NCBI GenBank assembly: GCA_021234155.1 | Contig: JAJEKV010000344.1 | Coordinates: 232,793-296,792, forward strand | Reading direction: 5' to 3' | Source: Isoetes taiwanensis | Taxonomy: Eukaryota; Streptophyta; Lycopodiopsida; Isoetales; Isoetaceae | Length of the DNA stretch: 64,000 nt | Part shown: in pieces, positions 11,905 through 22,745 of the stretch | Layout: each line of letters opens with the position of its first letter | How positions within the stretch are numbered: position 1 is the stretch's first letter | Program-made: the position numbers and the translations under genes | Notes under the pieces: model-generated | The model's database searches: none | Told to the model about the DNA's origin: nothing | The model's input: the letters and a program-made list of their open reading frames with translations, nothing else

Positions 11905-12625
11905 GTGGTGTTACATGTCGTGATAGATGTGGTGATGCAAATGGTGCATGTGGTGAATCATGTGGTGCGTTTGGTGAACCATGTGGTGAATCATGTGGTG
12001 AATCATAGGTGGCATCTTTGGAGCTTACGTGGCATGTTGGAGCCTAGGTGGCATGTTTGAGCCACCTTGGCATATTTGAGCCTAGGTGGCATATTTGAGC
12101 CACCTTGGCATGCTTGAGCCTTTACATGACCTTTGTTACATGTTTGACTTTCATTGACCAACATGTTTGGTGATGCAAATGGTGCATGTGGTGAATCATG
12201 TGATTCATTTGGTGAATCATGTGGTGAATCATAGGTGGCATGTTGGAGCTTCGTGGCATGTTGGAGCCTAGGTGGCATGTTTGAGCCACCTTGGCATGTT
12301 GGAGCCTAGGTGGCATATTTGAGCCACCTTGGCATGCTTTTGAGCCTTTACATGACCTTTGTTACATGTTTGACTTCCATTGACCAACATGTTTGGTGAT
12401 GCAAATGGTGCATGTGGTGGATCATGTGGTGCATTTGGTGAATCATGTGGTGAATCATGCGGTGAATCATAGGTGGCATGTTGGGGCTTACGTGGCATGT
12501 TGGAGCCTAGGTGGCATGTTTGAGCCACCTTGGCATGTTGGAGCCTAGGTGGCATGCTTTTTCGGTCTATGTGGCATGCTTGACCCTTTCTGCGTGGCAT
12601 GTTGGAGCCTAGGTGGCATGCATGC
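11905..12625. repeat. Tandem repeat, about 230-bp unit, roughly three copies
   Basis: The unit starts GATGCAAATGGTGCATGTGG (11937, 12175, 12401) and continues with GTGAATCATGTGGTG phrases, GGTGGCATGTTTGAGCC, CACCTTGGCATG and GACCTTTGTTACATG. The period is about 226-238 bp. Shorter GTGGTGAATCAT and GAGCCTAGGTGGCAT sub-repeats lie inside. No real protein is implied by the ORFs crossing it. Confidence 0.85.
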
Positions 12626-13215
12626 AAACGTCCCTTTCCTCTTACGCCTCATTCCCAAAATCGTATGGATGCCTACAATTTGCATCCCTTTTATTCCCAA
12701 AAATTACGCCTTTGCGGCTTCATTAAAAGTCCCCATCGTCTATTCGCCATCTCCTTCACTCCTTCCCCATTCCGTCCATCTCCTTCACTTCCGCCATGGC
12801 CAAGTTCAAGACTACACTCGGCGGGGAACACTATCCCGGCCATTGTGCCTGCTCCTTCGCAGCCAGCACGGTCAGAATCCGTGGCTTCCTGCGGAGGATC
12901 CGTGTCTTCCTCCACCAGAGGAGGCCGCCCGATTACAGTGGTGGCCAAGTTCACTCCACCGGAGGTCGGGGCTCATCATGGATCATCAAGTTAGCCGGCC
13001 GTTGCGGGTGCTCGGTGGGTGCATGCAGGTTATGATGGCGAGGCGACTCCTCGAAATGAAGATGTAATACTGCGAGGGCGACCTCCATATAGAGCTCAAG
13101 ATGGCCCCGCGATTAGTTTAGATTACCGTATTGTAATCCTTGGTTTCAATTTTTTTTTGGCAATAGTCCTTGTGACTATTCTTTGTAAAGGCTTTTCATT
13201 AATGATGTAACTTGT
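12626..13215 (+). other. GC-richer island with unassigned ORFs
   Basis: This stretch is clearly richer in G and C than its neighbours. Overlapping ORFs run at 12599-12994, 12796-13035 and 13019-13210. The 12599 frame contains SQPARSESVASCGGSVSSST and then GGRPITVVAKFTPPEVGAHH, which reads like disordered plant protein, but all frames close without a known domain. It could be the first exon of a host gene or captured sequence. Confidence 0.25.
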
Positions 13216-15844
13216 TTTGCAATAGTTCTTGTTTTGCAATAGAACTTGTTTTGCTTTTAATTGTTCTCGAGTTTCCAACGTTCTTTTCGGTTAGCTGAAC
13301 TTTTGTCATTAATTATAAAATGCAAACAAGGAATTTGAAGGTGCGTAATCTATGATCTGCACACTAACAAAATATGGTAACCCATTTCGGCAAATAGGAA
13401 AATATGAGATGGGTGGTTCGGGTTCAAAAGAAATAGAGTTCAAAAGAAAAGAAAAAGAAAAACACGTAATTCCCTGAAGCAAAAGTTAGTGGCCTTGCAA
13501 GAATCTTTGCACAAAGCAAGAGCTCAATGAATTTTGGCCTCATATCAATTCGGGGACCTAATTTGGGATCCATATATTGTTGTCACCAAAATCGGTCAAG
13601 ATACTATCGGGGAATCCACGAGAGCCATTCCATTTTTCGGACAGGGTCAAAATGGTCAATGCCCCCGTGATGATGGCTTAAATCGTGGTGAAAGCGTGGT
13701 GAAAAAATGTGGTGAAAAACTGTGGTGAAGCTGTGGTGATGCAAACGTTGTTTTTATATTTCAAAGGGAGAAAAATACATATGGAAATCTACCACACCGG
13801 TTAGAATAGTTCATACTTCTTATGAAATGAAGTATGCGAAAAATCGGGGAAAAACTATAACCCCGAGCTTCTAGTATTATCAAAATGCATTAGAGATATA
13901 ATAATAGGCTGTTTTGAAGAGGTTAATGATGACATACATTTCTTGGGCCTCAATCGGATCTGCATTGTGAGATCGTAACTCTTCTTCTTCCAAGTATGTC
14001 CAAGATTTCATCAAGTTTTTCTGCTGAATAGTTGGTGAAATCCAAAGAACACTAAAACATGAGCTTCTGCGTTTACGCTTCCCACTTATGATACTGATTC
14101 ACAAAGTATTGTCTCGGTTGTTGTGTCTCCATGCGGTGGCCTGTTGAGCACTTTTTTAATGGTGAAGCATGGATCATTTCTGCTTTAGTTCGATGAACAT
14201 ATCCTCTTCCTCAAGCATGGGAGAGCTGCGAACTCATCCACCGAGAATCATACGCCACCCCAGAACCACCTAAATTTTGCACCAGCTCTGTTCGTCTCGG
14301 CCGCATCGGTAAAAACAACATCATTAGTAATAAGAAAGGCAACCGCCTATCACTACCTTGGCTTCTAATTCTTTAAGCCCATCGGGAATTAACCTATGTT
14401 TTAAGCCTAGAATACCTCGAATTCATGGGTCCTCCGCTCCTCTAATATCCGCCTCGTTTCTGGTTTATTTGCTCAAAGATAGGTCTTACCGGATCATTTT
14501 GCATTTGAAGCTGGCGAAATTGTTTGTGCCCGTGTTCTCCTTACGTTTTTCTTCCGCCATAGTTTGGATCCGGGATAAACCAATATGCATGCAAAACTAG
14601 ATTTAGGGTTTCCCTCCAATCTTTCTGCCGCGACCCGACTTTTGAATGATTGAACTTGCATTTGATGTGACAGATTTCGAGTGGTGGGTTTCATCATGTG
14701 TTTTCTCTGTCCCATTCCGTTTCATCCTTAATGTAATTTTTACGTGGTGTCACTTTCACCCCTGTCAATTAAACAATAAAAGATTGAAGAGTGAAGATTT
14801 ATATTAAACATATAAAATGATTACATAAGGTTACATTTCAGATTATATACACTTGTTTTCATTCACGTGGGTCTATCAAAAGAGATCCGGGTCCGGCTCC
14901 TCCTCGTCATCTTCTATGATCACCGGGGATTGGCCGGGGAATTCGACTTCCCGGTCTATTTGCTCCCATTCGGAGGGAAAGCAAAAAAACCATAATGGTG
15001 GAGTGTTACCAAGCAGAATAGCGACTTCTCCATGTCCATCCTGCAAAGGCCTTGTGATGATAGTACATATCCCCGAAGTGAAGGAATTGGTCCTCTCAGT
15101 AAACAACCTATCATAGCAAAAGAGGAACATTTTAAGCGTAAAGGCTTGGTAGCCATTAAGCGAGAAAAAGGTCTCAACCTTTGCGGATCCTGGTCAATAG
15201 TATGAGGAGCGGGCCAAAGATCTTTGGTGTGTAAAATTTCGATGGAGAGGCAGTAAGTTGAGAGGTCAGGGGCGTGGTGGCTGTACAATTCAACCTCCCC
15301 GTGAGAGTTTTCAGCATTTCGTGGTCATATTCTCATCCGTGAATAGAGTAATTTACGTATCGAGCATGTCCATCCATTCTCGCATGGCTGAAAATCGGGA
15401 CAGCACGCCTAGGTATTATGGGCTCTTCTTCTCTGGTCACATTGTCCCATTCCGGCACTCCATCGTTTTGCAGCATCCAAGAGGTGAAGTTGGCCATGTC
15501 TGCTGTAGTAGCTTCTTTAAAAGTTTGTCGCTCTTAAATGTACTTCCCACCAGTAAACCGTAAACCGAACTGCTTCCCAAGGACCTCTTTCTTTGAACCG
15601 TATGCGCTCCTCGAGCTAACGTAATAAAGCGTAAACTTCGGTCGGGAGCAAGAAGAATGGCATCTCGGGCCTTTTGGGTTGCCCGAGGTCATTAATTTTC
15701 GCCATCCCATAATGATTTTCGGGTACGGCTGTCAGCCAAAGGATGATGAGAGGAATTGATGGGACCGAGAGAATTTAAGGAAAAGGAAAGTATTTCAGTA
15801 GAAAAACTTGAAGAAGGATCTATCGTATTAGGGAGAAGAGACGT
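13216..15844. other. No supported gene; unassigned ORFs
   Basis: Positions 13680-13740 carry five GTGGTGAAA/GTGGTGATG phrases related to the GTGGTG arrays. Between 14850 and 15290 the minus strand has overlapping ORFs (one ending IIEDDEEEPDPDLF), probably one broken frame, but I recognise no family. The remainder shows neither genes nor clear repeats. Confidence 0.3.
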
Positions 15845-15932
15845 AAAGTGAAACACGTGGTGAAACATGTAGTGAAACACATGTGTCACCACATGTGGTG
15901 AAACACATGTGGTGAAACATGTGGTGAACCTG
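15845..15932. repeat. Short CACATGTGGTGAAAC array
   Basis: Six units of GTGAAACA[C/T]GTGGTG lie next to the 3' end of transposase copy 2. They contain the same CACCACATGTGGTG palindrome as the array at 10 kb. Confidence 0.8.
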
Positions 15933-16159
15933 GGGCATGTTACATCAGGGACATCAAAATACAATTACATATTACATCAGAAGCAAACATATTACATTGA
16001 AACAAGGGACATCAAAATACAATTGAGCATGGAATTGAGTTTTTATATTATTCCCAAACAAGGCAAGACACAACAACATATTCAAAATTTCGAATCATTT
16101 CTAACTTTCGTAAGAATGTGTTCAGCTATTCTTCATCGACATGCTATCTTCATCGAGAT

Positions 16160-19140
16160 AAAACCTAGGGCAAGTTTTCTAGAATCTTTTCCTCATCGGC
16201 TTTGGTCAGCCTCACGTAAACAGATTCGAGCACCTTTCTTGATCTCGGCTTTGCATGGGAACTCGAATAGCACAAATTTGAGTAGAGAATACAAGTGATT
16301 TTGGCTGCGTTTGTCAACAACTCATACATCACCTTTGACCGAGGCTTCTTTCTATAGTAAATGCCCTCCACAACGGTTTCACCTCTCATAAACAAGTTTC
16401 CGTTCTGCTTGAAGTCATTTTCAACTTCAAATTTTGGCTTGGTGCATAGCAACATCCAAAATCTGTAATCCTCCTTTCCCTTTAGGTGCGAAAGAAGCGC
16501 AAATCTTCTTCTTCTCTAAGTGCTTCGCAAGTACATTTGCCAAGGTTGAGTATAGTGGCACGGTAGACTTGCGGGTCTCTTCCACATCCGCATGAACATT
16601 GGAGGATGGTTCAACGACTACAAGGTCCCATTCATCTACATACAATTAGTTCTCACACATGTCCCATTTTCCATCCAAACAATTGCTTTGCCAAAACATG
16701 ATAGCTTTTACGGTATGTAGGCGTGTTGGATTTCATCTTGAATCCATGGATTTGAATGAATTTGCCTTTGGTTTCGGAATTGTCTCTCGCACCCCAAGCC
16801 TTTTTCCTGTTGATATCCTCGGGTTTTATTTCCCGAAGTATCTCAGAACTTTTCTTCCATTTTCAGTCCTTTCGGATGTACCACATTGAAATTGTTTCTC
16901 TCGCAATTTTCACCACATCATGGGCATTATCTAGTTTAATGTCGGGATGTTTAATTTTGTAGACCTCATTATCCATCTTTTCAATTCTGCGCCTTCCCAT
17001 CATGTTCACCTTTTCCATGGTTTGATCCAAAGAAGTTCCACATCATGTTGACCTCCGTATCCAACCGTACCTTCCAACAAAATAAAATGATCCGGCTGCT
17101 TTGAATTGTGATGCAAGACCATCCGAAAATACATAGTCTTTGTTTGGGGACATTGCCCTTTTCGCTTTAAGTACTCAAAATGTTTCATAAAACAATGTTG
17201 AACAAAAAGTGTGTCATGTTCCCTATCATCCCACACATAGTAGTGTGTTTCCTTCTCAATGGTGTCTGTTCGTGGATCAACACGGTAGGTTATTTGAACA
17301 AATATAGTTATCGGTTGTTGACCCGGCATGGGTGAACTTCATTACGCTCCTTAAAAGTATAATTCTCTCGAAGTCAACCACGGATAGGTAAGCATCTCGG
17401 GCAAGTTATCAAGGAGTTCTTTGTACCGGCCCGCCTCGCCACTTATATCACGAAGTTGTGTAAAGGAAAATTTGGAAGCTTCTCCAACATTTTGTTCACC
17501 AATGGAAGACTTGCGTTTCATTGTGTTGGTGAGCGAGCTTAGACTTCTTGCTGCCATCTCACGAATCTGCTTTTTTTCATAGTCTAGGTATTCCCACTTC
17601 ACCATGCCACTATCACTAGATTGTTCATGTGGGCAGATATAGGGAACTTCTTAATCCCACACTCTTTACACTCACCCGCAATGCATTCCCTCTTATGGTA
17701 AGGTTGGAAGCTAGTTTTCTCACATAAAATTCACGCCCTGAGACTTCTTGTGCTACTTATTTTGTATTCAGGGCATGCATTCACCATATATCATCGACCG
17801 GGAAGTCAAAGCCGACAGAATACCGCACTTTTTGGGTGCTTAGTTCTCATACTATTGAAGCCATCTATTAGCATCTGCATTCTAACATGGTATATACAAG
17901 CAAAGAACTATTGAAGTCCTTTAATTTTACAACAAACCATGGTTTCGACTTTTCAAACATCCTCTTGTTTGATCATAACACTAGGATGTTCGGTCTTGAA
18001 TTTCCCCGAACAATTGCAACTGCAAGGAAGATAACAAGGTGATCAGCATATTTATTGCACACTACATTTTCCACCACACTAGGCACCACATAGCATATAT
18101 TACGCAGACATTCATCTTACACCTCCTTATTCCACACTAGGCACCACAACGCATATATTACATAATTTATTGTACACCATATTTTTCACCACACTAGGCA
18201 CCACATAGCATATATTACAGACATTCATCTTACACCTCGTTATTCACCACACTAGGCACCACATAGAATATATTACAACATTCATTTTACACCATATTTT
18301 TTTCACCACACTAGGCACCACACTAGGCACCACACCGGCACCACACTAGGCACCACACTAGGCACCACACCATGTTATTCACCACACTAGGGACCACATA
18401 GCATATATTACATAATTTATTTTACACCATTTTATTCACCACACTAGGCACCACATAGCATATATTACAGCATGTATTTTACACCATGTTATTCACCAAA
18501 TTAGGCACCACAAAGCATTTATTTCACACCACGTGCATCACCACAAGAACCACATATCACAAGCAATCACTAACCACATACCACATACCACATTAACAAT
18601 AAAAAAATGTGGTGAAGATGAAGAAATGAAATAATAACGTGATTCTTCCAGATAGTGAGTGGCATGATCCTCTCTTACATTTCGTTCCAATCTCTTCCTG
18701 AACTTAACATCCTTTGCATTTGGAGAGACCCTCATTTGTTTTTAGGTCCAAAATTGTGCACAAGTTCTATGACGATTTGGGAATTGCATCCGCTTCTTCT
18801 AACTCTTTTGTACAAAACCCATTTCCCCTTTGCAATCTATCTCTTCCCTCTTCAATTTTGCTTTGGTAAGATTCCTAGGATGAACACCCCTGAGTTTACC
18901 AAAACCCCGAAAGCACCGGCTGGGATTAGCACTTTTCGGTATTAATGCTTCCTCTTACGGCCATAGCAAGGCAACTACTCTTGGTCGCTAAAGCGCTCAT
19001 TGCTGTTAGACTTCTTCACAAGTTGAATGGAAGCCCCGAGGTTGCTGACCACAATGTCTTGGCTTGCAAATCTTCCAGCTCTTCACCAAGTATTTGTCCA
19101 TTGTGTCATCCTGCCGGATAATCTAGTAAAACCTCTTAAG
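16160..19140 (-). pseudogene. Transposase-like gene, copy 2 (decayed, interrupted by a satellite)
   Basis: Read from high to low coordinate, the minus strand carries, in broken frames: a basic N-terminal part with GVHPRNLTKAKLKREE (about 18850), MRVSPNAKDV and EDHATHYLEESRYYF (18735-18600), a repeat array, a Cys-rich segment with ECIAGECKECGIKKFPICPHE-type spacing and VKWEYLDYEKKQ (17700-17570), DDREHDTLFVQHCFMKHFEY (about 17250-17170) and MMWNFFGSNHGKGEHDGKA (17046-16990). A C-terminal part follows with YVDEWDLVVVEPSSN (16645-16600) and GETVVEGIYYRKKPRS (about 16390-16340), ending EEKILENLP. Copy 3 has the same order. The paired Asp motifs and the HGKG-x2-DG box suggest a KDZ-like DDE transposase; this is inferred from motif memory. 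Confidence 0.6.
18050..18612. repeat. CACCACACTAGGCACCACA satellite-like array
   Basis: About ten degenerate units combine CACCACACTAGGCACCACA with TAGCATATATTACA and CATTCATCTTACACC. The array lies between two conserved coding blocks of transposase copy 2, in intron position or as a later expansion. Its CACCAC core links it to the arrays at 10, 12 and 15.9 kb. Confidence 0.85.
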
Positions 19141-19914
19141 TCGATTTAATTAAAGTGGGACTCATTCCATTCCATTTTTTTTTTTCGGAACCCTGTTAAT
19201 TTACACAAAAGAAGCACCTCGAACAAAACCGACCATAATTGGAATTTTTGTCTATTAGTGTGTATCCAAGCTTTTCTTCCAGTTTTCTTGGATAGCGGTC
19301 GAGAACAAGAACAATGCAGCATAAACATGCATTAGACCTATCAAGTTCTAATTGAAAAAGATTCTTAGTTGAACATTTTGGCTCTATTTTCTTAGGTGGG
19401 TAGGCGATAGATCACAAATTCCAACAAAAATTATGCAAATCATCTACTTAATCACCCAAAAATACTAGTCTTGAGATACCTTATATTTATAAATGGGCTC
19501 ATTACAATATATATTACAATGGGTGAAGAGACCATAGTGGTCATTATGGGCACAATCATTACACCCTCTTCACACATGAACCACCTAGTGCAAAGGGGGC
19601 GTGAAGCTCTCTCTCCTAGTCCGCGGAACAACTTACAGGGACGATAGAAATTTGTATGAGGAGTTCCTTTATGGGCCACGTGCTTGAATGTCCAAGCCCG
19701 ATGTCACCACCCTCTTTCGGCACCTTTCTTTAATGAACTGATCTTTTCATTGCTCCCAAGCATGTACTATTTGGTCGAGATAAAATTTTTGCAAGAAACA
19801 AAATCAAATTAGTCAAGTGATGCTACATGCAAAAAAAAATAAAATAAAACACAGTTCTTAGGCCCATTTTTGGAAAATACAGGCATGAAAAAGGCATTTC
19901 AGGAGGGAAAACGC
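19141..19914. other. No gene seen
   Basis: No protein or RNA gene is recognisable. The stretch at 19465-19690 (TTATATTTATAAATGGGCTC, a GGGTGAAGAGACC block and GGGCACAATCATTACACCC) has the look of a plant LTR fragment, but I found neither TG/CA borders nor a second copy in the window. Confidence 0.25.
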
Positions 19915-20310
19915 AGTTTTAGGGGTTGAAGGCCTTTCTCGACTCGCGAAGTCGAGAAAAGGCAGCTCAAAGCTTAAAAATGCAAGTTATAGGGGTCGAA
20001 AGCCTTTCTCGACTCGCGAGTCGAAAGGCGCTCAAAGCGAAAAATACAAGTTTTAGGGTTGAGGGGAACTTCGATGAGTCGAACGCAGTTTTATGGGTGA
20101 AGGCCTTTCGACTTCGCTGAGTCGAGAAAGGCAACTCAAAGCCGGCGCCCATAAACCCCGCGTTTTTGAGTCGCCTTTCGACTTCAGCGAAGTCGAGAAA
20201 GGCCTTCCCGACCCATAAAAGTTTCGGCTTTGAGTCGCCTTTCTCGACTTCATGAGTCGAGAAAGGCCTTCCCGACCCATAAACTTTTTTTCGAGCTTTG
20301 GAGTCGCCTC
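19915..20310. repeat. Inverted array of CTTTCTCGACT palindromes
   Basis: Five or six units carry the palindromic core CTTTCTCGACTCGCGAGTCG or close variants. In the left half each core is preceded by TTTTAGGGGTTGAAGGC and followed by AGCTCAAAGC. In the right half the order is reversed (GCTTTGAGTCGCC, core, GGCCTTCCCGACCCATAAA). The array is thus inverted about 20150 and made of units that are themselves palindromes. A related CTCGACTCACTAGTCGAG pair lies at 22360-22450. Confidence 0.8.
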
Positions 20311-21916
20311 GGAGTAAAAAAAAGGGCAATTTCAAAGCTCAGAGTCCAAGAAGGTCGAAAATGAATCCTTCAAATATCCTATGTATTTTCTATGAAAAAA
20401 TACCCTTCCTATAAATTTCCTACGTATTTTCCATAAAAAATAGACCCTCCCCATGTATTATTTAATGGACACATATCCAATGGACCCTCCCCCTTTCTAA
20501 TGGACCATACCATATAGCTATATGAAGAGGGGACCATTGGGCTCATATTTAGCTATGTAAAGAGTAATGCCTAATGCACATGTAAATAGCAACATATGCA
20601 CCTATAATGCACATTATAACCTACGAGAGCCTATTAGACCTATGCATTAAATCTATTAATAAGCATTAGACATATATATTAATATGTACTTGTTTCCATT
20701 TTGTGTCTTGAACCTTCAAAATGGGTTAAACAAGGTGTAAATTATATCATGATCACACGCAAAATTAAATTTTTACCTTAGAATAAGAATATATGCCTAG
20801 AAAACGTGCACCATAGCAACATAATGTTTAACGTGTAAACATAGTAGCACACACATGAAAAGAGGAAATTGGGGATTACGTCTTATTTTACCCTTTTTTT
20901 CTAATACCACCTTTTTTTCCCGCCCATGCTTGAATTTTAAAATCATTTATATTACACTCAATGTATTATTTTACCCCTTTTTTTCTAATACCCCGCCTTT
21001 TTTTCCCGCCCATGGTTGAATTTTAAACTTTGGTACATACCTTTGAGACAGAAGTTCCTTTTGTACCATTTGAAAGAACCTCCCAACGCCATAGCTCCCC
21101 AGCGCCATAGCGGTTTGCCGCCATAGCAGAATTTCGGATCAAATGGGCGTACAAAGGCAATCGGGAATGCACGGGATACGCTTTCGATTTCAAGCGGATT
21201 CTTGAGCATTGTGGCTACGGCTTCTTTTAACTAATTTACGGCTTTCTTTGCGGCGCCAAGGCGACCTTATACCTCTTTTGATGGTTTTGATGCTTTCGAA
21301 GCTCCGGCGAGCGGCGGTTTTCTTGAGCTTCTAGGTTTTGAAGTCACGGAGGGCACCACGAGAACTCCGGTAGAGTATTTGGCGGTATTCGGCAGTATTT
21401 CAAATCAAGCGATGGCCCCGGCGAGCTTCCAGCTCGGACCCTACGGCTCACATTTTTCTTTTTGAAAGGCACAAATCTTTTACATTATGCCTAGCTTTAC
21501 AAGCCTTGGCGTGTCAGATTAATGAATTGAAAGCTTTACTACTCCTTCCTTGAGACCAATCTTGGCTCCTAATTTGATGTTTAATCCTTCAAGCTGCGAG
21601 AGATTTTGACAAGCTCGGAGTTACCTTTGAGTTTCGCCTTTGAAATCTTTCCACTCTGAGGAAGCATCTCCATTTGCCGCGGCTATGGCCATAACTTCCA
21701 AGCTTCGCCCATGGCTTTCAGGAGCCTCAATCAACGCCCTAACCCTGACCTTGGTTTCAAACTGACCTTGATTTCTAATCTTCAATCTAACCTTGGTTTT
21801 CGCTATCCGGATCAACACGCACTTAAGATTTGAAGCGGAACTTGCGTTTGTGGATTGAAGCTTTGCTTCCGACAACCAGCGTTTTGTGGATTTGAAGCGA
21901 ACTTCGCGTTTGTGGA
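20311..21916. other. No supported gene; short tandem duplication
   Basis: Positions 20878-21022 contain a duplicated ~105-bp unit (TTATTTTACCC(C)TTTTTTTCTAATACC ... CCCGCCCATG[C/G]TTGAATTTTAAA). From about 21050 to 21900 the base composition becomes more balanced, with short phrases such as GCCATAGC and GCGTTTGTGGATT repeated. This may be decayed or captured genic sequence next to the CP12 fragment. No protein is identified. Confidence 0.3.
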
Positions 21917-22189
21917 TTCGCCAGATGCAGCATCTTCGGCACAAGTCTCCTGTGCAGCCTTTATGCTTTCCTCCACTTTGTCATCCAAAGGATTATTTAT
22001 CGCTTGTGGAGCTGCCCTTCTTGATATCCTATTCCATCTTACATTTGTGGCCACGAGAGAATGGCATGTTTTGATGGGCAGATGCTTGAAAGCAACAGCA
22101 TTCTTGGCCGAAGCTTCGGAATTGAAAATAGGCGCATACCTGTAGGGAAGGGGCTCAAGCGCTACAGACATCGACATCGGCATAGCCAT
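21917..22189 (-). pseudogene. CP12: CP12 chloroplast protein gene, 5' fragment (truncated)
   Basis: CP12 is a small redox-regulated chloroplast protein that bridges GAPDH and phosphoribulokinase. From the Met at 22189 the minus strand reads a Ser/Ala/Arg-containing leader of about 65 residues with transit-peptide character, followed by EESIKAAQETCAEDAASGE, the start of the conserved CP12 domain. The first cysteine of the N-terminal pair is present (ETCAED). The next expected residue, the second cysteine, is serine, and the AAWDEVEEL helix and the C-terminal Cys pair are missing. The frame runs on into repeated GCGTTTGTGGATT phrases. The recognised domain piece is 21917-21979. An intron at this point or a chimera with captured sequence are alternatives. 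Without the rest it cannot make a normal CP12. Confidence 0.6.
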
Positions 22190-22354
22190 GGCCGCCCCTC
22201 TCCGATCTTCAGATAAAATAATTGTCGGGGTGTTGCGATGGGTGATCACGGGTCCTTCTATCCTACAAATGAGTTTGGTTGTGACCATCTATGCCCCTTT
22301 AGGTACCTTGCACACATTTAATCTCACACTTAATGGGCTGGTTCACGGAGGATT

Positions 22355-22450
22355 AGAGGTTATTCCAATTCTCGACTCACTAATTCGAAGAAGAGGAGAA
22401 TGGTTGGATTTATGTTTTCCAATTCTCGACTCACTAGTCGAGAAGAGGAG
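22355..22450 (+). repeat. Duplicated 53-bp unit with CTCGACT palindrome
   Basis: The phrase TTCCAATTCTCGACTCACTA followed by AGAAGAGGAGAATGG occurs twice. The second copy keeps a perfect CTCGACTCACTAGTCGAG; the first has decayed to CTAATTCGAAG. Confidence 0.75.
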
Positions 22451-22564
22451 AATGGTTTATATTTTTTTATTAGTTATTTATTTAATTAAATTAATTAAAT
22501 TAATTATTAATTATATTTTGATAATATGTATTTTCAATCTCAATGGATACGTTCCTTTTATTAT

Positions 22565-22745
22565 TTTGGCTTTCCCCTCCCCTTCCCCACTCTCCCTTTC
22601 CCCTTTGCCCCTTCTTCTCCCTTGCCCTTGCCCCCTTGCCCCTTCTTCTCCCTTGCCCCCTTCCCTTGCCCTCTTCTCCCTTGCCCCCTCTTCTCCCCCT
22701 TTCTCCTCCCGTCTTCCCCTTCCCCCCCTTTCCATCTCACCTCCT
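22565..22745. repeat. Pyrimidine-rich low-complexity tract
   Basis: About 180 bases of CCCTTGCCCCCTTGCCCCTT-type sequence with almost no purines on the plus strand. Several overlapping ORFs across it (Pro/Leu/Ser on plus, Gly/Glu/Lys on minus) are composition artefacts. Confidence 0.9.

Noticed and set aside
11905..12625. CRISPR-like regular repeats
   Set aside because: The units are ~230-bp degenerate tandem repeats in plant DNA without short identical repeats, unique spacers or cas genes.
21812..22288. Full 158-codon minus-strand ORF as one protein
   Set aside because: Only the part from the Met at 22189 to 21917 resembles CP12 with its leader. The beginning and the tail are unrelated sequence in the same open frame.
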